Part shown: piece by piece, positions 10,554 through 20,521 of the stretch | Layout: each line of letters starts with the position of its first letter | How positions within the stretch are numbered: the first letter of the stretch is position 1 | NCBI GenBank assembly: GCA_001312325.1 | Contig: BBDJ01000005.1 | Coordinates: 1-64,000, forward strand | Reading direction: 5' to 3' | From: Lysinibacillus pakistanensis | GTDB taxonomy: Bacteria > Bacillota > Bacilli > Bacillales_A > Planococcaceae | Length of the DNA stretch: 64,000 bases | Program-made: the position numbers and the translations under genes | Notes under the pieces: generated by a model | Databases searched by the model: none | Told to the model about the DNA's origin: nothing | What the model saw: the letters and a program-made list of their open reading frames with translations, nothing else

Positions 10554-11787
10554 ATGTTTATTTATGTGGTTAAAATGGGTGATTCGTTATTTTCCATTGC
10601 GGCAAGATTTCAAGTGAATATGGATAGTATCCGCATAACGAACGAGTTAATAACAGATAGCCTAGTGCCTGGACAGGATTTACTTATTCCAACAAATATG
10701 TATACAGTGCAACCAGGTGATTCTCTATTTTCTATTTCAAAAATGAGCTTTCTCTCAATTGAAACAATACGTTTATACAACGGTCTCCAATCAAATGTAT
10801 TAATGGTTGGTATGAGGTTATATTTACCGCCTCGCGCTAAATATCCAGCAGAGAATTTAAGCTACATGTATCCTACTACTCCTGAGCAAGATGAATTAAT
10901 TATCCGTACTTTTGCGCCCATAAATACGTATTTGGCCATGTTTGAATATCATATTCTTGAAGAGGGTGAACTAAGCCAGCTAGATGACGAATTTGCTATT
11001 CAAATTGCACGAAACAATAGAGTTGCGCCTGTAGCCACTATTACTAATTTAACTCCTGGAGCTTTAGCCCAGAAATTACACGTCAAGTACTAAGTTTTCC
11101 TGAGCAACGAAACCGTCTAATTAACAATATTTATACACTTCTGAAAACAAAAAACTATACTGGAGTTAATATTGATTTTGAAAGAGTAAGGGAAGATGAA
11201 AGAGACCTATATACTGGATTTTTGCGTTTATTAAGTGAACGTTTAAAACCTGAAGGATATTCTGTTTCCATTGCCATTCCCGCTAAAACCAGTGAGGATA
11301 TACCTTGGTTAAAAGGATATGATTTCGGCGGAATCGGGTCAGTTGTTGATTTTCTATTTATCATGGCCTATGACTGGCACGTGCCATCAACTGAGCCTGG
11401 CCCCGTAGCTCCGATTGGGGAAGTACGTAACACCATTGAATTTGCTATTCAACATGTGAATAGAAACAAAATTATTCTTGGGGTACCAAGGTATGGGTAT
11501 GAATGGACAATGGCAATTCAGTAGGAGGAAGAGCAATTTCAGTATCTGGAGCCATACAGCTTGCATTAAGATATCAAGTGCCAATTCAATATTCAACTGA
11601 ATATGAACAACCCTTTTTTACATATTGGGACGAAAATGGGAACCGTCATATTGTATGGTTTGAAAATGCCCAGGCACGAGCAGCTAAATTACAATTAGTA
11701 GTAGATTATAGACTTAGAGGAGTAGGGGCATGGCAGCTAGGACTTGGTTTTCCGCAATCAGCATACTTAGTAAGAGAATTTTTTTGA
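10554..11787 (+). CDS. sleL: spore peptidoglycan N-acetylglucosaminidase, SleL/YaaH type
   Basis: Cortex-fragment-lytic enzyme of germination. Two N-terminal LysM domains (YVVKMGDSLFSIAARF and YTVQPGDSLFSIS, about residues 3-95) are followed by a glycoside hydrolase 18 domain. Its catalytic motif DxxDxE is read as GVNIDFE near 11166, and MAYDW and GVPRYGYEW are further family marks. It starts at ATG 10554 with AGG six bases upstream. The frame breaks near 11072 (one T lacking) and 11510. The total of about 410 residues matches YaaH. It shares its upstream region with the divergent Tyr/Pro/Gly protein gene. Confidence 0.87.
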
Positions 11788-11904
11788 TACAAAAAGAGTT
11801 ATTTAACTTGAAAACGATTCAAATAGCTAAGTTAGTTTAAATTTACATTAAGAACGCTTAATTAAATCCCCCGCCAAAATTAGGAGGGGGATATATGATT
11901 AAAA

Positions 11905-12340
11905 CTAAGATAGTTTGCGTATCGGACTGACAAGCGCAATAATTACTTCAATAAATTTGGTAGCTGATGCCAAAATAAAGATTGTAACCGGATTATAATC
12001 AGAAAGAACGCCTCCTACTAATGCACCTAAAGGCATTGCTAGACGTGTAAGCACACGTGAAAATCCTAGAACTCTTCCTTGCCTATGAAGGGGTATTGTT
12101 TCCTGCCGTACAGATGCCACAATAATATTCCAAGCGATATTAATACCATAGCAATTCCAAATGCGATGCCTGGTTCTAACCTAATTTTTTCCATATTGCG
12201 TAGGTTAGTCCAATTGCACCTATGCTAACAAAATTGGAATTAGAATTCCGCGTCTATATCGCTTTTCCAGTGGAACAACAATAATACTTCCTATAAAACC
12301 GCCTACGCCAATTAAAGTATATAAAAACAGTTATAAATAG
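11905..12340 (-). pseudogene. MFS transporter, 5'-truncated remnant
   Basis: Only the C-terminal part of a major facilitator transporter remains: IGVGGFIGSIIVVPLEKRY, then SVRQETIPLHRQGRVLG, a typical inter-helix loop, and the last two helices to RKLS at 11905. Several frame changes occur between 12120 and 12340. No start codon, ribosome binding site or N-terminal half exists upstream, so unlike most breaks in the window this is real truncation. Confidence 0.7.
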
Positions 12341-12402
12341 GAGGGTGTACAGTTAAAAATCTAAAACGTTGGGTCAGGCTAAGTTAATTAAGCTTTAAAA
12401 AC

Positions 12403-12441
12403 AAATGACCAGGTGCTCATTAATTGAGTACCTGGTCATTT
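12403..12441. terminator. intrinsic terminator, bidirectional
   Basis: A 12-bp perfect stem, AAATGACCAGGT with ACCTGGTCATTT, is extended by a wobble pair and CTC/GAG around a 7-nt loop, with A and T tracts on both sides. Confidence 0.75.
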
Positions 12442-12454
12442 CTATTTTAAATTA

Positions 12455-12598
12455 TTAAGATGATTTTTTATTTAATATTCTGTAAGCAATCCAAATAACA
12501 AAATTACAAATAACTAAATCTATTAAAGCAGGTAATACCACTGATACTCCTGAACTATCTCCTGCATATAAACCCATAGCTTTAAGTATAGTAATCAA
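12455..12598 (-). CDS. possible small membrane protein
   Basis: An open frame of about 47 codons from TTG 12598. It has one hydrophobic helix (PALIDLVICNFVIWIAY) and a basic NKKSS end, and is followed by the terminator. No good ribosome binding site is seen, so the start is uncertain and this may be the 3' remnant of a longer gene. Confidence 0.3.
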   Translation of the reverse strand: MITILKAMGLYAGDSSGVSVVLPALIDLVICNFVIWIAYRILNKKSS

Positions 12599-12729
12599 AT
12601 TATTAACTAGAATTCTTTAATCTTTACTAATTTTGTTATCTTGCTATTACATTCTTAACACCTTATTTTTTTTAGAATGATGGGGTTATAGTGTTATTTA
12701 TCAAGAATGCTAAATAGGAGTGAATAAAA

Positions 12730-13444
12730 GTGATCCAAGATATTAAAACACGTATCGCAAACTTAAATTGGGAGTCAATTCAAAATGATTTAGATGAGCA
12801 AGGATTTGCAAAACTTCCAGTGATTTTAACAAAAGAGGAATGTGAATACTTCATAGAATTGTATTGTGAGGAAGAGTCATACCGAACAACAATCAATATG
12901 ATGAGATACCGCTTCGGGAATGGGGAGTACAAATATTTTTCCTATCCATTACCTGAAATCATCCAAAGTTTAAGAGAGTCCTTTTATTTAGAATTGGTCA
13001 AAACAGCCAATCGATGGTTAGGCTATTTAAAGAAAACAGAACAGTTTCCAGATCATCTTCAAGATTTTTTGAACACCTGTGAAAAATATGAACAAACTAG
13101 ACCGACACCCTTACTATTAAAGTATGAAACAGGAGGGTTTAATTGTTTACATCAAGATCTATATGGCGACCTATTTTTCCCGTTTCAAGTCGTATTTGTT
13201 TTAAATCAACGAGATCAAGACTTCTGCGGTGGAGAATCTCTATTAGTGGAACAAATTCCTCGTGCTCAGAGTAGAGGACACGTCATTACTTTAGAACAAG
13301 GTAGTGCGCTGATCTTTCCTACTAACTATAGACCTGTTCTGGGTAAAAAAAGGATATTACAAAAATACAATTCGGCACGGAGTAAGCACGATTACTTCTG
13401 GAGCACGATACGGTCTTGGAATTATTTTTCACGATTCTAAGTAA
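12730..13444 (+). CDS. 2OG-Fe(II) oxygenase with predicted nucleic-acid target (PF09859 type)
   Basis: Iron- and 2-oxoglutarate-dependent dioxygenase of about 237 residues. Iron ligands are the HxD in NCLHQDLYG and a distal His in RHGVSTI, after the frame is restored past the A run near 13346-13352. The blocks MRYRFGNGEYKYF, RPTPLLLKYETG and GGESLLVEQIPRAQSR match the Oxygenase-NA family as I remember it, predicted by others to act on nucleic acids. The start is GTG 12730 behind GGAGTG. It is followed by adaA and adaB, which supports a part in alkylation-damage repair. The reaction is not established. Confidence 0.8.
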
Positions 13445-13507
13445 AATTTAAATTCAATATCTTGCTATTTAAATCCAGAGAATATATTGAAAGGAGAGGT
13501 GAGATAA

Positions 13508-14134
13508 ATGACAGATTGGATAAATAACGGTCATAAACAGATTTTAATAGATGGAGAAATGATGACGGATGAGAAGTGGCAAGCAATTATTAATAATGAT
13601 ACAGCGTACAATAATCAATTTTTCTATGCAGTAAAGTCGACAGGGATATTCTGTAAACCCTCCTGTAAATCTCGTGTTCCGAAAAAAAGAAAATGTATGC
13701 ATTTTTCATAACGCAGAACAAGCACTCCGCGCAAATTTTCGCCCTTGTAAACGCTGCAAGCCTACTAATGAAAATCTGCCTGATAGGGAGTGGGTTAATT
13801 TAATTACTGGATACATTGATAAAAATTTCACAGAAAAATTAACCCTCGAATCGTTAGCAAATATATGTCATGGAAGTCCGTATCATATGCATCGGACATT
13901 TAAAAAGATTAAAGGCATTACGCCTGTTGAATATATACAACAAGTTAGAGTTCACGCGGCTAAAAAAATATTTAATTGAGACAAAAAAAAGCGATTGGAG
14001 ATATCGCCATTTGTGTGGGTATGACTAATACGCCTTATTTTATTACTTTATTTAAAAAGAAAACTGGTCTGACACCAGCACAGTATCGTCAAAATCAGAA
14101 AACGGAGGAAAAGTACAATGGAAACAACGAGTAA
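13508..14134 (+). CDS. adaA: AdaA: methylphosphotriester-DNA methyltransferase and AraC-type activator
   Basis: Sensor of DNA methyl-phosphotriesters. The N-terminal Ada zinc domain holds four Cys in FCKPSC and RPCKRCKP; by family knowledge one of them (Cys38 in E. coli Ada) takes the methyl group. An AraC-family double helix-turn-helix follows (LTLESLANICHGSPYHMHRTF, read in two parts, then AIGDIAICVGM). Breaks lie at the A run 13682-13688 (seven for six) and near 13975. The product is about 208 residues, close to Bacillus AdaA. It overlaps adaB by 17 nt. Methylated AdaA should activate this operon. Confidence 0.9.
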
Positions 14135-14669
14135 ACCAACTCTTTATTGGTCTTTACTAGATTTTCAGGATTGGAATTTTTATATTGCTGCAACCTCGAA
14201 GGGGCTTGTCTTTGTAGGTTCACAGAACAAATCAATCGAGGAATTGTTGGAATGGGCTAAGAAACGTTTTCCAGGAAGCCCTTTTATTGAAGATGATGAA
14301 ATGCTTCAACCCTTTGCCGCTGAAATCACGCAGTATCTAGAAGGAAAGCGGAAAACCTTTACTGTTCCATTTCATAATGTAGGTACGCCATTTCAGTTAG
14401 CAGTCTGGCATGCACTTTGTGCAATCCCTTATGGACAGACGAAATCCTATTCCGACATTGCAAATGATATAAACAAACCTGCAGCTGTTCGTGCTGTAGG
14501 CGCGGCTATTGGGGCTAATCCGATATTAATTACTGTACCGTGCCATCGTGTAATAGGGAAGAATGGCTCATTAACTGGCTATCGGGGTGGACTAGAAATG
14601 AAAACACTGCTCCTGGATTTGGAAAAGCGAGCTTTATCTAGCAATGAGTCATTATTGTCCACACAATGA
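14118..14669 (+). CDS. adaB: AdaB: methylated-DNA--protein-cysteine S-methyltransferase
   Basis: Suicide repair protein that moves the methyl group from O6-methylguanine to its own Cys. The active-site motif PCHRVIG sits near residues 140-146, preceded by the winged helix segment (TKSYSDIAND, RAVGAAIGANP). It has 183 residues and an intact frame. ATG 14118 lies inside the 3' end of adaA behind CGGAGGAAAAG, which suggests translational coupling. Confidence 0.93.
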   Translation: METTSKPTLYWSLLDFQDWNFYIAATSKGLVFVGSQNKSIEELLEWAKKRFPGSPFIEDDEMLQPFAAEITQYLEGKRKTFTVPFHNVGTPFQLAVWHALCAIPYGQTKSYSDIANDINKPAAVRAVGAAIGANPILITVPCHRVIGKNGSLTGYRGGLEMKTLLLDLEKRALSSNESLLSTQ

Positions 14670-14683
14670 ATGGAGGTTCTGTC

Positions 14684-15205
14684 ATGAAAATGAATTATTC
14701 TATAAAAATCCAAAAACAATTCTGAATAAAGGGAAGGGCTTTCTCTCTGGGTATAATCATTCACTAAATCCTTAAACTTGGTGTTTTATGGTGTTCCTAT
14801 TGTAGTGTACGTGAAATGCCTGTATTGCTTTTTCGAAAGGAGAATGAGGGAGTTGGATCGATGTTAAAAACGGAGCTGCAAGTTTATTAAAAAAAACTCC
14901 ATCGCGCCAAAACCAAAGGGAAAGTAACCATTTTTATGTCATCCAGTACATGTCCCCTATCAACCAATAGAGCAAAAGGAAAAAGTGACGCCTCTATGGT
15001 AGAAGATCCTCCTAACTTCCTAATAGTTCAGACTAGAAGCCCACTTGTCAGTCGAGATATCGATTTGCTGCAACAATTTAAAGATAAAGCTCGAGTAAGT
15101 ATGACAATTTAGACAAATTAAGAAACCACCCTCAATTCAGGCACGCTTAAAGACATTGGAAAAATTAAGTGCAGAAAATAGAAAGAAAAAAATGGTGGAT
15201 TATTA
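14684..15205 (+). pseudogene. radical SAM protein of the spore-photoproduct-lyase group, decayed
   Basis: Pieces of one SPL-like radical SAM gene occur in order over three frames: YNHSLNP, a degraded cluster motif with CSYCSVREMPV, EWGSWIDVKNGAASLL, KGKVTIFMSS, NFLIVQTRSPLVSRDID, and IQARLKTLEKLSAEN. Stop codons interrupt at 15112 and 15120, part of the region after VSMTI is missing, the first Cys of the CxxxCxxC motif is not visible, and the C-terminal half is absent. It is a real pseudogene. It begins 15 nt after adaB, so it may once have belonged to the repair operon. Confidence 0.75.
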
Positions 15206-15252
15206 AGATATTTAATCAATTCTTTATAAATATGAATTAATAGAGGTGTCAT

Positions 15253-16499
15253 ATGAAAAATAACAAACATTTTAATTTTTACAAGCTTTGGCTAGGACAG
15301 TCTATCAGTTTGTTAGGTACCCAGTTTACAGTAGTAGCTTTGCCTCTTTTTGCATTAGAGGTGCTAGAAACAAGTGAGGCGAATGCTCCTTGCTTCGTGG
15401 GATTATATTCATTCCTTACCTAATTTTCGGATTAGTAGCAGGTGCTTTTATAGACATCCTTCCTAGAAAAAAAGGTTTTACTAATTTGTAGTATATGTCA
15501 AGGTGTTTTATTTTTATCAGTATTCATACTGACTATAACAAATATAATAACGTTCCCTTTACTGGTGATTCTCATGTTTTTAAACGGAATATTTACCACG
15601 TTTTACAACATTGCAATCCCTTCTTTCTTACCGGAAATATTACCAGGTAAAGACAACTTGAAAAAGGGAAATGCTCAACTAGCCCTTTCAGAGTCTCTTT
15701 CTATTGTAATTGGTCCTATGCTAGCAGGGATTGTTATTACTCTAGTTGGATTAACAGGCTTATTTACTATTGACGCAATAACGTATTTTGTTTGTTTTTT
15801 TTGTGTGTATTATTTATTTCAAGGTTTAAACCCCATACAGAAGGCTCTTTAAAAAAACGTAAATATAAAATCGATACATAAAAACATATATGAAGGCTTG
15901 ATATATTTTAAAAGCCACCCTGTATTAGAACCAATTGTAAGCTGTGGCGCTGTTTACGGTTTTTTCAAGTACATACTAAATAGCATTTTAGTAATATTCC
16001 TTTATAAGGTAATGGGTCTATCTGAACTTGAAATAGGTTTTGTTGTAGGTTCAGCAGCAGTGGGATTTTTAATAGGCAATACGATACTCGTCAAAAAAAG
16101 TCAACAATTTAATAATACTAAAATGCTTATTTATAGCGCTGCTGTATCAGTTATCGGTCTGTCCTTTATACCAATAATGGGATATTTAGGGACTGTTTAT
16201 GGTATCGTAGCTGCAAGTATCATACATGGTATGGGAGAAGGTGTATTTGGCCCTTACGCTGCAACCATTCGACAACTTGCCTCACCAGGTCACATGCTGG
16301 CAGAGTAAATGCTGTACAGCGTACACTTAATTGGGGAGCTTGGGCATTAGGAAGTTTTGCTAGTGCATTTTTAGTTTCTATAATTGGGCTTCAAACAACT
16401 TTATTTATAGGAGGCTTCGGAACATCATTGTGTTTAATCGTGTTGTTAAGGCGAGGCATATCAAAAGGAACCAACCTTGAATATTCGAGTTCAATTTAG
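15253..16499 (+). CDS. MFS transporter, frameshifted
   Basis: Twelve-helix major facilitator transporter of about 415 residues, beginning FYKLWLGQSISLLGTQFT at the N-terminus, which is typical of the MFS_3 / enterobactin-exporter-like group. Conserved inter-helix segments (PSFLPEILPGKDNL, NAQLALSESLSIVIGP) are visible. Frames change near 15382, 15470, 15845 and 16303. Start ATG 15253 has GAGGTGTC upstream. It ends 12 nt before the ATP-grasp gene, so the two are probably co-transcribed and the transporter may export that enzyme's product. Confidence 0.7.
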
Positions 16500-16510
16500 A
16501 GGAGATGATG

Positions 16511-17771
16511 ATGATGGATAAGATATCAATAGGAACTGACAAAGAAAATATACCACACGTTTTATTTATAGGGGGTTGGACTAAACCCATACAAGATGCT
16601 TTAGACAGGGGATATACTGTTTCGTATATAGGGTCTTACACTAAACACATATATTTCGATGGAACTATCTTAGAAAAATGTTTCTATAAAAAAGAAATAG
16701 ACACAACAAACATACCTGTGAGTGTGTACTATGCCGAAGAATTGTTCAAAGAGAAACCGTTTGATGTGGTTGTATCTTTCAACGAAGCAGCCTTGGATAC
16801 CGCTAGCATCATTGCAAAGATTCTTAATGTTAAAGGATTTTCTTACAACGCCAATATGATAACCCGTAATAAAGACATGATGCGTGAACTTCTAGCAGGC
16901 AAAAACTATTCGATAGATTCGATGGTTTGCAACAACATAAAAGATATTGGTGAATTTTTGCATAAAAAAAATAGTATTATAATAAAACCTCCGATTGGCG
17001 CAGGTGGTAAAGGTGTATCTAAGCTAGACATAGGAGATGACATAGAGGGATTTATTAATGATAACGGTATTCAATTACCTATTTTAGTGGAAGATTACGT
17101 TGAGGGTGACGTAGTTTATACGGTTGAAGCCGTTTCTTATAACAAAAAACATTCTATACTAGCCATATCAGTCGAAATATTTAAAGAAGATACGTTTTTA
17201 ATAAACTATACTATTATGCCAGCACCAATAGATGAATCTCAAAAAAAATTAATCATTGAGAAAGTAATGCTATTTTTGGACGACATGCAACTGGAAGATG
17301 GCATTACTCATACAGAGGTAAAGTTAGACAAAGTAAATAAGCCAATTGTCATAGAGTCTCAAGTGAGGATAGGTGGAGGAAACATTTGGAAAATGATAGA
17401 ACTTACAACCGGCATATCTCAATTCGGATACTATTATGATGCGTTAGCTACTAGGACTATAGATGAATTTAGATGTGTACCTTCAAAATGTCAAGCTATG
17501 TCTTTAAGCTTGATTCCAAAACCAGGTTGCTTAAAAGAAATCAAGTATGAAGGGTTAGCTAACATATCCGAGATTGTATTAGTTGATCTATTAGTAAAAA
17601 AAGGGCGACACCATACCAACTATTTTAGATAGTACAGGGCGCAAAGGATATATATTATTTACGGCTAATAATATAAAACATATGTACGAAATTGCAGATA
17701 AAATATGTGACAATATAACGTTTGTTTATCAGGATTTGTCAGAGTGGAAGCCTTCTTTTAAAAAAATATAA
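16511..17771 (+). CDS. ATP-grasp ligase, substrate unknown
   Basis: ATP-dependent carboxylate-amine/thiol ligase fold, about 420 residues. IIIKPPIGAGGKGVSKL is the glycine-rich nucleotide loop (about residues 155-170), LVEDYVEGDVVYTVE follows, and HTEVKLDK and IESQVRIGGG hold the Mg-binding acidic residues. The N-terminal Rossmann-like half (VLFIGGWTKPIQDAL) is like L-amino-acid ligases. Four ATGs in a row start at 16505; the third or fourth (16511/16514) is properly spaced from AGAGGAG. The break is the A run near 17596-17602, after which the frame runs to 17771. Product unknown. Confidence 0.75.
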
Positions 17772-18323
17772 AAAAAGATCATCACACATGACGCGGGTCT
17801 ATTTGAGGCTTTCCAGAATGCCAATATTTATTTTGTAAACATGGGAATCACTTACATTAGGAAGGAAAGGTTAAAGTTATAAGATAAAATCATATTAATT
17901 CATTGTTTATAAAAAGTCGATACAGTATAAACTGTTCTATTTCTTAGCATTTATATCTTATATAGAAGAATTCTTATTATGAAGTAATATCTCTTTATAA
18001 ATTATAAATTGCAGTTGTGACCATTTGTTTTGACAAACAAGTAAATTTTTAATTTCAAGCCTTCCGTAAAACACGGAAGGCATTTATTTTGCGCTTGAGA
18101 ACGATCGAAAAGCGCATTGGTACATGTAACTGAATCTCGATAAGCTTAAACCAAATAATATAAGATCCGCCTCCACTGAGGAAAGAAAATATAAAAAGGG
18201 TCACTTGGGATAGGAGTGCCCCTTAGTAACAAAATTCGGAGGTGTAAGGCTAAAATAGCTTTACATTACTATTAATATGCCGTGATAGCGTAGTTTGTAT
18301 AGTTCATAGCCTGAGAAATAGAT
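17772..18323. other. intergenic region with one terminator
   Basis: No gene is supported. The region contains the hairpin listed at 18059-18081; the rest is AT-rich and unremarkable. Confidence 0.5.
18059..18081. terminator. intrinsic terminator
   Basis: A perfect 9-bp stem, GCCTTCCGT with ACGGAAGGC, and an AAAAC loop is followed by ATTTATTTT. It lies between the ATP-grasp gene and the convergent HxlR gene. Confidence 0.7.
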
Positions 18324-18663
18324 TTATAAATTTAATCCAAATCTCTTTAATTCAATGAAAATACCTTCCAATTGTTTTCCTTTGTCTGTTAACGTATATT
18401 CCACACGAGGGGGAACCTCCGGGAATACCTTTTTATTCAATATCCCATGATCTTCTAGTGTCTTAAGACGAAGTGAAAGTGTTTTCGGGCTAATTCCATT
18501 CATTGATTTCAATAGGTCACTGAACCGCATTGTTCCTTCTATTAGTAGATCGCGAATAATTAAAAAAAGTCCATTTAGTCCCAATCACATCAAGCGTTTT
18601 AGCAATGGGGCAAGTCTCACCTGGTGCTCCTTTGGTCAACACTACTGGCTCAATAACACTCAT
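18324..18663 (-). CDS. HxlR-family transcriptional regulator
   Basis: Winged-helix regulator of about 112 residues. The N-terminus has the Cys-Pro pair in GETCPIAKTLDVIG, followed by KWTFLIIRDLL, MRFSDLLKSMNGIS, TLSLRLKTLEDHGIL and RVEYTLTDKG, all standard HxlR blocks. ATG 18663 follows GGGAGG with 8-nt spacing. The frame changes at the A run near 18564-18570. The conserved Cys often senses electrophiles or redox change in this family. Downstream and divergent genes include oxidoreductases, the usual targets, but no direct link can be shown. Confidence 0.85.
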
Positions 18664-18839
18664 ATGAAACATCCTCCCAAAAATTTTTTGACTAATTTAT
18701 CTTATCTTATCACAATAGTATACTTTCAGAAACTTTATGAATTAAATATCACTACTTCCGTAAATGAAGTTACTATATTTATAATATCTTTGTACATTAT
18801 TATTTCATCCCTTATTGAGTAGGTGATAAAAATTATTGC

Positions 18840-18990
18840 AAGAAATCAACGAAACAAGCTACTGTTGTTTAACTCATTGCTTTATTAATCAATGCTTTTG
18901 CTATTGGTACGCCATCATGGGTATTCTTCCGGATGTTACAAACGATTTGAATTTTACCTTAAGTGCAGTAGGATTATCGGTTACCAGCTA
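18840..18990 (+). pseudogene. MFS transporter N-terminal fragment
   Basis: A frame reads IMGILPDVTNDLNFTLSAVG, the helix 1-2 region of drug-efflux MFS proteins, and then stops near 18990. The rest of the gene is missing; the mdaB-like remnant starts 30 nt further on. This is a deletion remnant. Confidence 0.6.
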
Positions 18991-19019
18991 GGCGGCAGAT
19001 TTGAAGGAGCTAGATAAAG

Positions 19020-19449
19020 ATGAAAAAAATACTTATTATTAACGGTCATCAGAAGTATTTTTCAGCAGAGGGGAATTTGAACCAAACATCGATGAACAAA
19101 ATGGTCAGTTTTTTTAGTGAAAAAAAACAACAATTATTCAAAACGGATAAAAATCGAAGAAGAACACAAAAATTTATATGGGCTGATATTGTTTACCAAA
19201 CACCTATTTCCGGGCTTTTTGAAGACGTATATGGATGAAGTATATGCTTATGGTTTATTTTTTAGGGGGGCTGATGAGTATGAAAAAGGCGGGTTGTGAT
19301 ATATGTTTTCGATTACATGGAATGCTCCTGAAATTCTCGGAATGAAACCTGTAAAGAGTTTCTCCTATTATGATGTAGTCAAAAATCCGAAGGTTGAAAA
19401 GTTTGTATCCGATCCTGATTTACACCTGCAAGAGGTATTGAATTTTTAA
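19020..19449 (+). pseudogene. NAD(P)H:quinone oxidoreductase (MdaB-like), decayed
   Basis: Flavodoxin-fold quinone reductase remnant. MKKILIINGHQ, FIWADIVYQTPI, YMDEVYAYGLFF and YMFSITWNAPE follow in order over three frames, then the sequence jumps to GMKPVKSFSYYDVVKNPKVE. About 30 residues normally between these last two blocks are absent, so besides frameshifts there is an internal deletion. Start ATG 19020; stop at 19447-19449. Confidence 0.7.
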
Positions 19450-19481
19450 TCTATTAAGTAAACCTATAAGGAGAGAAAAAC

Positions 19482-20196
19482 ATGTTAAAAGATAAAAAAA
19501 GTTGTAATTATCGGTGGAAGCTCTGGGATTGGTTTGGAATCAGCTAAACAGCTAATAGCTCAAGGGGTAGAAGTAATCATTGCCAGCCGTTCCGAAGAAA
19601 AATTACAGAATGCAAAAGAGCAACTAGGAGTTAGAGCAACGGCTTATATTCTAGATACAACGCAAGAACAGCAAGTCCAGTCTTTCTTTGAAAAGATCGG
19701 TCAGTTCGATCATCTTGTGGTAAGCGCGGCAGAAACATCCGGCGGCTCATTCCTCCAAACGGATACAGTCCAAGCCCGAAAACTGTTTGAAAACAAATTC
19801 TGGGGACAATATTATGCAGCGAAATACGGTGCTTCAAAAATTTTACCAAACGGTTCAATCATTTTATTCTCTGGAGTTGTAGCCTACAAATCTATGGTTG
19901 GCTCAGCAATTCTAGGGGCAGTCAATGCGGCTATTTCGAATTTAGGCCAGACTTTGGCATTAGAACTTGCTCCGATCCGAGTAAACATCGTTTCACCAGG
20001 TATCATTGATACACCTTCCCGTAGCAAAATGCCAGAAGAAGCACGTAATAACTTCTATAATACAGTTGAAAATAAACTCCCTGTGAAACGAATAGGAAAA
20101 GCTGAAGATGTTGCACAAAGCGTACTATACTTGCTACAAAATAGTTTCGTGACTGGAACTGTTCTTCATGTAGAAGGTGGTCACATTTTAACTTAA
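19482..20196 (+). CDS. SDR-family oxidoreductase lacking the YxxxK motif
   Basis: Short-chain dehydrogenase fold of about 237 residues. The cofactor motif VVIIGGSSGIGLESA appears once the frame is restored at the A run near 19494-19500. The catalytic Ser position is IILFSGV, but the region expected to carry YxxxK reads AILGAVNAAISNLGQ, so the catalytic Tyr is absent, as in a known atypical SDR subgroup. ELAPIRVNIVSPGIIDTP and VTGTVLHVEGGHIL close the fold. Start ATG 19482 follows AAGGAGAG. It may bind rather than reduce a substrate. Confidence 0.78.
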
Positions 20197-20292
20197 GCCA
20201 GCAGCTGAGGAATATATATCCCCGAAACAAGAAAAAAACGCTTTTTTTTGTAGAACTATGCACTGCACTGACCTAAAAAAATGAAACAAATT

Positions 20293-20355
20293 AAAAACAC
20301 CTTTCGTTGAAAAACGGGTATTGTACCTTACCCAAATCAACGCGGAGGTGTTTTT
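20293..20355 (+). promoter_or_regulatory. three-helix hairpin covering a ribosome binding site, or terminator
   Basis: Helices 20293-20302/20346-20355 (10 bp), 20305-20310/20337-20342 and 20316-20320/20329-20333 stack into one long stem. The 3' arm contains GGAGGTG, the only ribosome binding site for the short frame at 20358, so folding would hide it. The stem also ends in TTTTT and could simply be the terminator of the SDR gene. Confidence 0.45.
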
Positions 20356-20357
20356 CT

Positions 20358-20468
20358 ATGGGGAATGAGACTAGAAGGGACCCCAATGTAAAGGATTGTA
20401 TCAAAGAAGTCAAATTTAATGGTAATCCATTTTTTTTCTTATCGGAAATAATTGAAGGGGATATTTAA
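20358..20468 (+). CDS. short ORF behind a sequestered ribosome binding site
   Basis: A 36-codon frame starting MGNETRRDPNVKDC and ending EIIEGDI, with GGAGG nine bases before the ATG. It contains a T8 run near 20430, so in a window rich in homopolymer errors its true end is uncertain. No family recognised. Confidence 0.3.
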   Translation: MGNETRRDPNVKDCIKEVKFNGNPFFFLSEIIEGDI

Positions 20469-20521
20469 ACAAAACATTTTTTTTGAAGAATTTTATTATT
20501 TTTTTAGGAATTCTTTTTTTA

